DNA of 7,352 bases. Origin: Vulcanimicrobiota bacterium (lineage in GTDB: Bacteria; Vulcanimicrobiota; Vulcanimicrobiia; Vulcanimicrobiales; Vulcanimicrobiaceae). The notes beneath the pieces are model-generated. The model worked only from the letters and a program-made list of their open reading frames with translations, had not been told where the DNA came from and ran no database searches. Location of the stretch: the NCBI GenBank assembly GCA_019233415.1, contig JAFAMK010000094.1:1-7352 (forward strand). The letters are read 5' to 3'. Both the position numbers and the translations under genes were made by a program. Shown here piece by piece: positions 4,978 through 7,352 of the stretch. Position 1 is the stretch's first letter; every line of letters starts with the position of its first letter.

Positions 4978-5880
4978 ATGCAGCGCTTCGGCTTCCTTTT
5001 GGTTGCCGTCGTCGCGTTGTCTGCGTGCGGCGGCGGGGGCAATTCGACCCCGGCCGCGCCAGCCGCGCCGACGCCGACACCAACCCCGACGCCGGCCGGC
5101 CCGACGCCGACGCCGACGCCCACACCAACTCCGACCCCGACGCCAACTCCCACGCCGACCCCGACGCCGACGCCCACGCCGTCACCGGGGCCCGTCCTGC
5201 TCTCGTACACGAGCGCGTTCGGCGCGTCGGCTGCGCCGGCGACCAATCCGGCTCCGGTGGCCTTCCAGGCTGAGACCCAGACGGTCTCGCTGACGGCGAC
5301 CGAAACGTTCTATCCGACGCCGAACTTCGCGGCCAGCTCGTCGTGCGCAAACGTCACGGTGACCCCGGCGACCTCGGCGACCGGCGCGTTCACGATCACC
5401 GCCAAGACCCCGGCGGCCACCGGCTGCACCGTCACGGTGACGGGTGCACCGACGCACACGGGGACCGTCGGCGCGACCGTGCCGGCACCCGGTGGCGTGC
5501 AAGTCCGCTGGCTCCCGACCGGCTATCAGTTCATGGCGCCGCCGGTCCCCGTTCTCCCCGGCCCGATCAACATGGTCGGCACTACGGCGACGTTCGCGAC
5601 CACGCTGATGATCAGCGAGTCGGCATACCTCGGCACCTTCAGCGCGCCGGTCCTCAGCGCCGGCTGCGGCACCAACGTGGCGCTCGCCGCGGCGACGCCG
5701 GCATCCAACCTCCCGAGCCCCGCTCCGGGCAGCGTCGCCAGCTTCTTCACGGTGACGGGTTCGGCTGCGGTTGCGAGCAGCGCCAACTGCACGATCAGCA
5801 CGGGTGACGTCACCGCCATCCCGCCATCGACGAACGCCATCGGCGTCGTCGTGACGACCGGCACGGGGAGCTCGCAATAA
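4978..5880 (+). CDS. Lipoprotein with Thr-Pro linker and two Cys-pair beta modules (300 aa)
   Basis: I do not recognise a named family. The N-terminus is a lipoprotein signal peptide: Met-Gln-Arg, a hydrophobic core, and lipobox LSAC with the lipidated Cys at residue 17, followed by four glycines. Residues 31-70 are a Thr-Pro/Ala-Pro linker that would hold the rest off the membrane. Residues 71-300 are rich in Thr, Ala, Val and Ser with alternating strand-like segments and no catalytic motif. Two similar modules are visible: C123 to C150, ending GCTVTVTG, and C230 to C271, ending NCTISTGD. Each probably holds a disulfide in an Ig-like or other beta-sandwich fold (inference). The start at 4978 is set by GGAGG. 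An in-frame ATG at 4918 would add 20 residues. The next gene starts on its stop codon (TAATG), so the two lipoproteins are co-translated and may act together at the cell surface. Confidence 0.8.
   Translation: MQRFGFLLVAVVALSACGGGGNSTPAAPAAPTPTPTPTPAGPTPTPTPTPTPTPTPTPTPTPTPTPTPSPGPVLLSYTSAFGASAAPATNPAPVAFQAETQTVSLTATETFYPTPNFAASSSCANVTVTPATSATGAFTITAKTPAATGCTVTVTGAPTHTGTVGATVPAPGGVQVRWLPTGYQFMAPPVPVLPGPINMVGTTATFATTLMISESAYLGTFSAPVLSAGCGTNVALAAATPASNLPSPAPGSVASFFTVTGSAAVASSANCTISTGDVTAIPPSTNAIGVVVTTGTGSSQ
5068..5187 (+). repeat. Thr-Pro linker repeat in the lipoprotein gene
   Basis: Forty codons give alternating Pro and Thr, broken once by Ala-Gly (residues 40-41) and ending Pro-Ser-Pro. Codons vary freely (ACG, ACC, ACA, ACT; CCG, CCA, CCC), so the DNA is less uniform than in the protease linker. 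This suggests the peptide rather than a recent DNA expansion is being kept. It resembles the linker at 2-127, a shared architectural habit of this genome's exported proteins. Confidence 0.85.
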
Positions 5881-7352
5881 TGCGCGCGCACATGAACTTC
5901 GCCCGCACCGCCGCGTTCGCGGCGTTCGCCGCGACGACCGCGCTTCTCGCCGCCTGCGGCGGCGGGGGCGGTTCGCAAACCGTTCCGACGCCGCAGCAGC
6001 AGCCGTCGAACGGCAACAAGGGCACGATGGCCTCGGGCCGCGTCACGGCCATCATTCCCGCCAAGACGACACCGCAAGGCGCGAGCACGACCTCGACGTC
6101 GGCGCAGCGCTCGCCGAAGTATCTGAACGCCAGCGACCCGAACTCGGCGATCGTCGTCTCGGTGCAGCCCACCGATCCCGCCGAAGCCGCCCAGTGGTCG
6201 ACGCTTTACGGCACCAGCGGCTTCACCGTCTGCTACAACCTCTACACGAACGGTGTGGTGAACCCCGCGCTGAACCCGGTCCCGGTCGGGGGCGGCGGCG
6301 TGTCGGTCACGTTCCAGATCCCGACCGTTCCGGGCAACGACGCGTTCACGATCACGCAATACGACGGGCAGTGCGGGTCGAACCCGTACGTCCCGCCGAG
6401 CCCCTCGCCGAACGCGAACGGGAACGGCGTGCTCGCTGCCGCGCCGCCGCTCACGGTCAACATCAACCCCGGCATCTCGAACAATCTCAACGTGCAGTTG
6501 ACCGCGTGCGGTGCGCCGTCCACCACCGGTGGACCGTGCTCGAACGCGACGCCGCCGCCGGGAACGCCGCCGACGACGATTCAGCTCGGCGCATCGGTCG
6601 CCTCGGTGTTCATCGGCGGCGCGTCTCCGCTGCCGAAGTCGCTCGCGGCACCGATCCCCGTTCCGATCCCGCAGCCGCTGCGCGAGCAGGGCGCATTCCT
6701 GTTCGCCGGCGGCCACGTCGGCGTCCCGATCCCCGTCGTCGGCCTCGACTCGGCCGGCTTCGTCATCGCGGGGTCGCCTGCGACCGGCGCCGGCGCGTTG
6801 CCGAAGGCCGGTGACAGCCTCACGATCTCGCACACCGAGACCGGCCCGAGCGGCACGGTGACGGGACACGCGCTGCTGTATCTCGTCGACGCGACGACCG
6901 GCGCCATCGCGCAAACCGAAGTCGCGGGCACGACGCCGATCAAGCTGACCCAGCTCAACGCGCTCGACGCGGCCGACAACGTCTCCGGAGCCGGGACGGT
7001 CGGCGACCCGTACGTCGTCGTGCTCACCACCGACGGTTCGGCGGCGACGCAATTCAAGTCGGTCACCGTCACGCTCAACGCGACGCTGAACGGCACGGCC
7101 GTTCCGGCGCAGACGACGACGATCACCGAGCAGTCCGCCCTCTACAGCGTCGCCGGACCGCCGGGAACCGGCTACCCCGACACCGGCGGACCGTACACGG
7201 CCGCAGCCGACATCGTCAGCACGAACGGAACGACGCTCCCCGCGGCGGCGCAGGGCTTCTGGATCACCGACGGCGGGAACATCGCCGAAGCGGGAACCGG
7301 ACGCTTCGCAATCGCGGGCGCGACGGCGCTGACCGGGATGGCGTTCGACAAC
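5880..7352 (+). CDS. Large lipoprotein, 3' end outside window (491+ aa)
   Basis: The frame from ATG 5880-5882 is open for 491 codons to the last base of the window. ATG overlaps the previous TAA by one base, with GGGGAG (5865-5870) nine bases upstream. A second ATG at 5892 is possible but poorly spaced. The signal peptide ends in lipobox LAAC (Cys 26), followed by five glycines and a short Gln/Pro/Ser/Asn-rich spacer. Residues 80-210 form a beta-rich, probably Ig-like module (RSPKY, TVCYN, DAFTITQYDGQC, NVQLTAC) with four cysteines. Residues 235-420 are further beta-rich sequence. The last 60 residues (GFWITDGGNIAE, ALTGMAFDN) resemble the opening of an NHL/SMP-30-like beta-propeller, which is only an inference because the gene is cut. 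I do not recognise a family or an enzymatic motif. It is probably a surface-anchored partner of the preceding lipoprotein. Confidence 0.8.
   Translation, partial: MRAHMNFARTAAFAAFAATTALLAACGGGGGSQTVPTPQQQPSNGNKGTMASGRVTAIIPAKTTPQGASTTSTSAQRSPKYLNASDPNSAIVVSVQPTDPAEAAQWSTLYGTSGFTVCYNLYTNGVVNPALNPVPVGGGGVSVTFQIPTVPGNDAFTITQYDGQCGSNPYVPPSPSPNANGNGVLAAAPPLTVNINPGISNNLNVQLTACGAPSTTGGPCSNATPPPGTPPTTIQLGASVASVFIGGASPLPKSLAAPIPVPIPQPLREQGAFLFAGGHVGVPIPVVGLDSAGFVIAGSPATGAGALPKAGDSLTISHTETGPSGTVTGHALLYLVDATTGAIAQTEVAGTTPIKLTQLNALDAADNVSGAGTVGDPYVVVLTTDGSAATQFKSVTVTLNATLNGTAVPAQTTTITEQSALYSVAGPPGTGYPDTGGPYTAAADIVSTNGTTLPAAAQGFWITDGGNIAEAGTGRFAIAGATALTGMAFDN

Noticed and set aside
4962..5246. Minus-strand frame with a Gly-Val repeat
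   Set aside because: It is the complement of the Thr-Pro linker codons and has no independent support.
6518..6534. Perfect 7-bp inverted repeat GTCCACC-ACC-GGTGGAC
   Set aside because: It lies inside the lipoprotein frame with no T-run. Short GC-rich palindromes of this size are expected by chance here.
5526..7052. 508-codon minus-strand frame antisense to both lipoproteins
   Set aside because: Very Arg-rich composition and no motifs, typical of the reverse frame of GC-rich coding DNA. Both sense lipoproteins have signal peptides and ribosome sites.

Overview
The window is GC-rich bacterial DNA with five protein genes and no RNA genes, insertion sequences or CRISPR. Two genes encode lipoproteins with a lipobox followed by a Cys-Gly-Gly-Gly-Gly motif, so the host is probably a diderm. 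Long Thr-Pro linkers, CGGGG lipoproteins, GTG starts and a secreted sedolisin recall environmental phyla such as Eremiobacterota (WPS-2) or Acidobacteriota. That taxonomic guess comes from style only and is weak.

Layout: (1) 2-1177 (+) is the C-terminal part of a secreted sedolisin (S53) serine-carboxyl protease. Its catalytic domain follows a Thr-Pro/Ala linker, and it ends at a strong hairpin terminator (1201-1236). (2) 3923-1237 (-) is a two-gene operon, glcD then glcE, encoding the two FAD-domain subunits of glycolate oxidase. The genes overlap by 4 bp (GTGA), and glcE stops right beside the terminator, converging on the protease gene. No iron-sulfur subunit (glcF) is present. (3) 4004-4813 (+) is hyi, hydroxypyruvate isomerase, divergent from glcD across an 80-bp gap. 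(4) 4814-4977 is an unusually structured intergenic leader. It holds a perfect CRP/FNR-family palindrome, a near-consensus sigma-54-like -24/-12 element, and nested, partly competing inverted repeats. (5) 4978-5880 and 5880-7352 (+) are two translationally coupled lipoproteins (TAATG). The first has a 40-residue Thr-Pro linker and two Cys-pair beta modules. The second is large and runs off the window end in an open frame.

How the genes work together: GlcDE oxidises glycolate to glyoxylate. Hyi interconverts hydroxypyruvate and tartronate semialdehyde, the product of glyoxylate carboligase (not in this window). The divergent glcDE/hyi pair is therefore a glycolate-to-glycerate salvage or assimilation unit. 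The protease and the lipoproteins are extracytoplasmic and have no evident metabolic link to it. The parts most worth a second look are the regulatory leader at 4814-4977, the loss of the calcium-site residues in the sedolisin, and the missing glcF.
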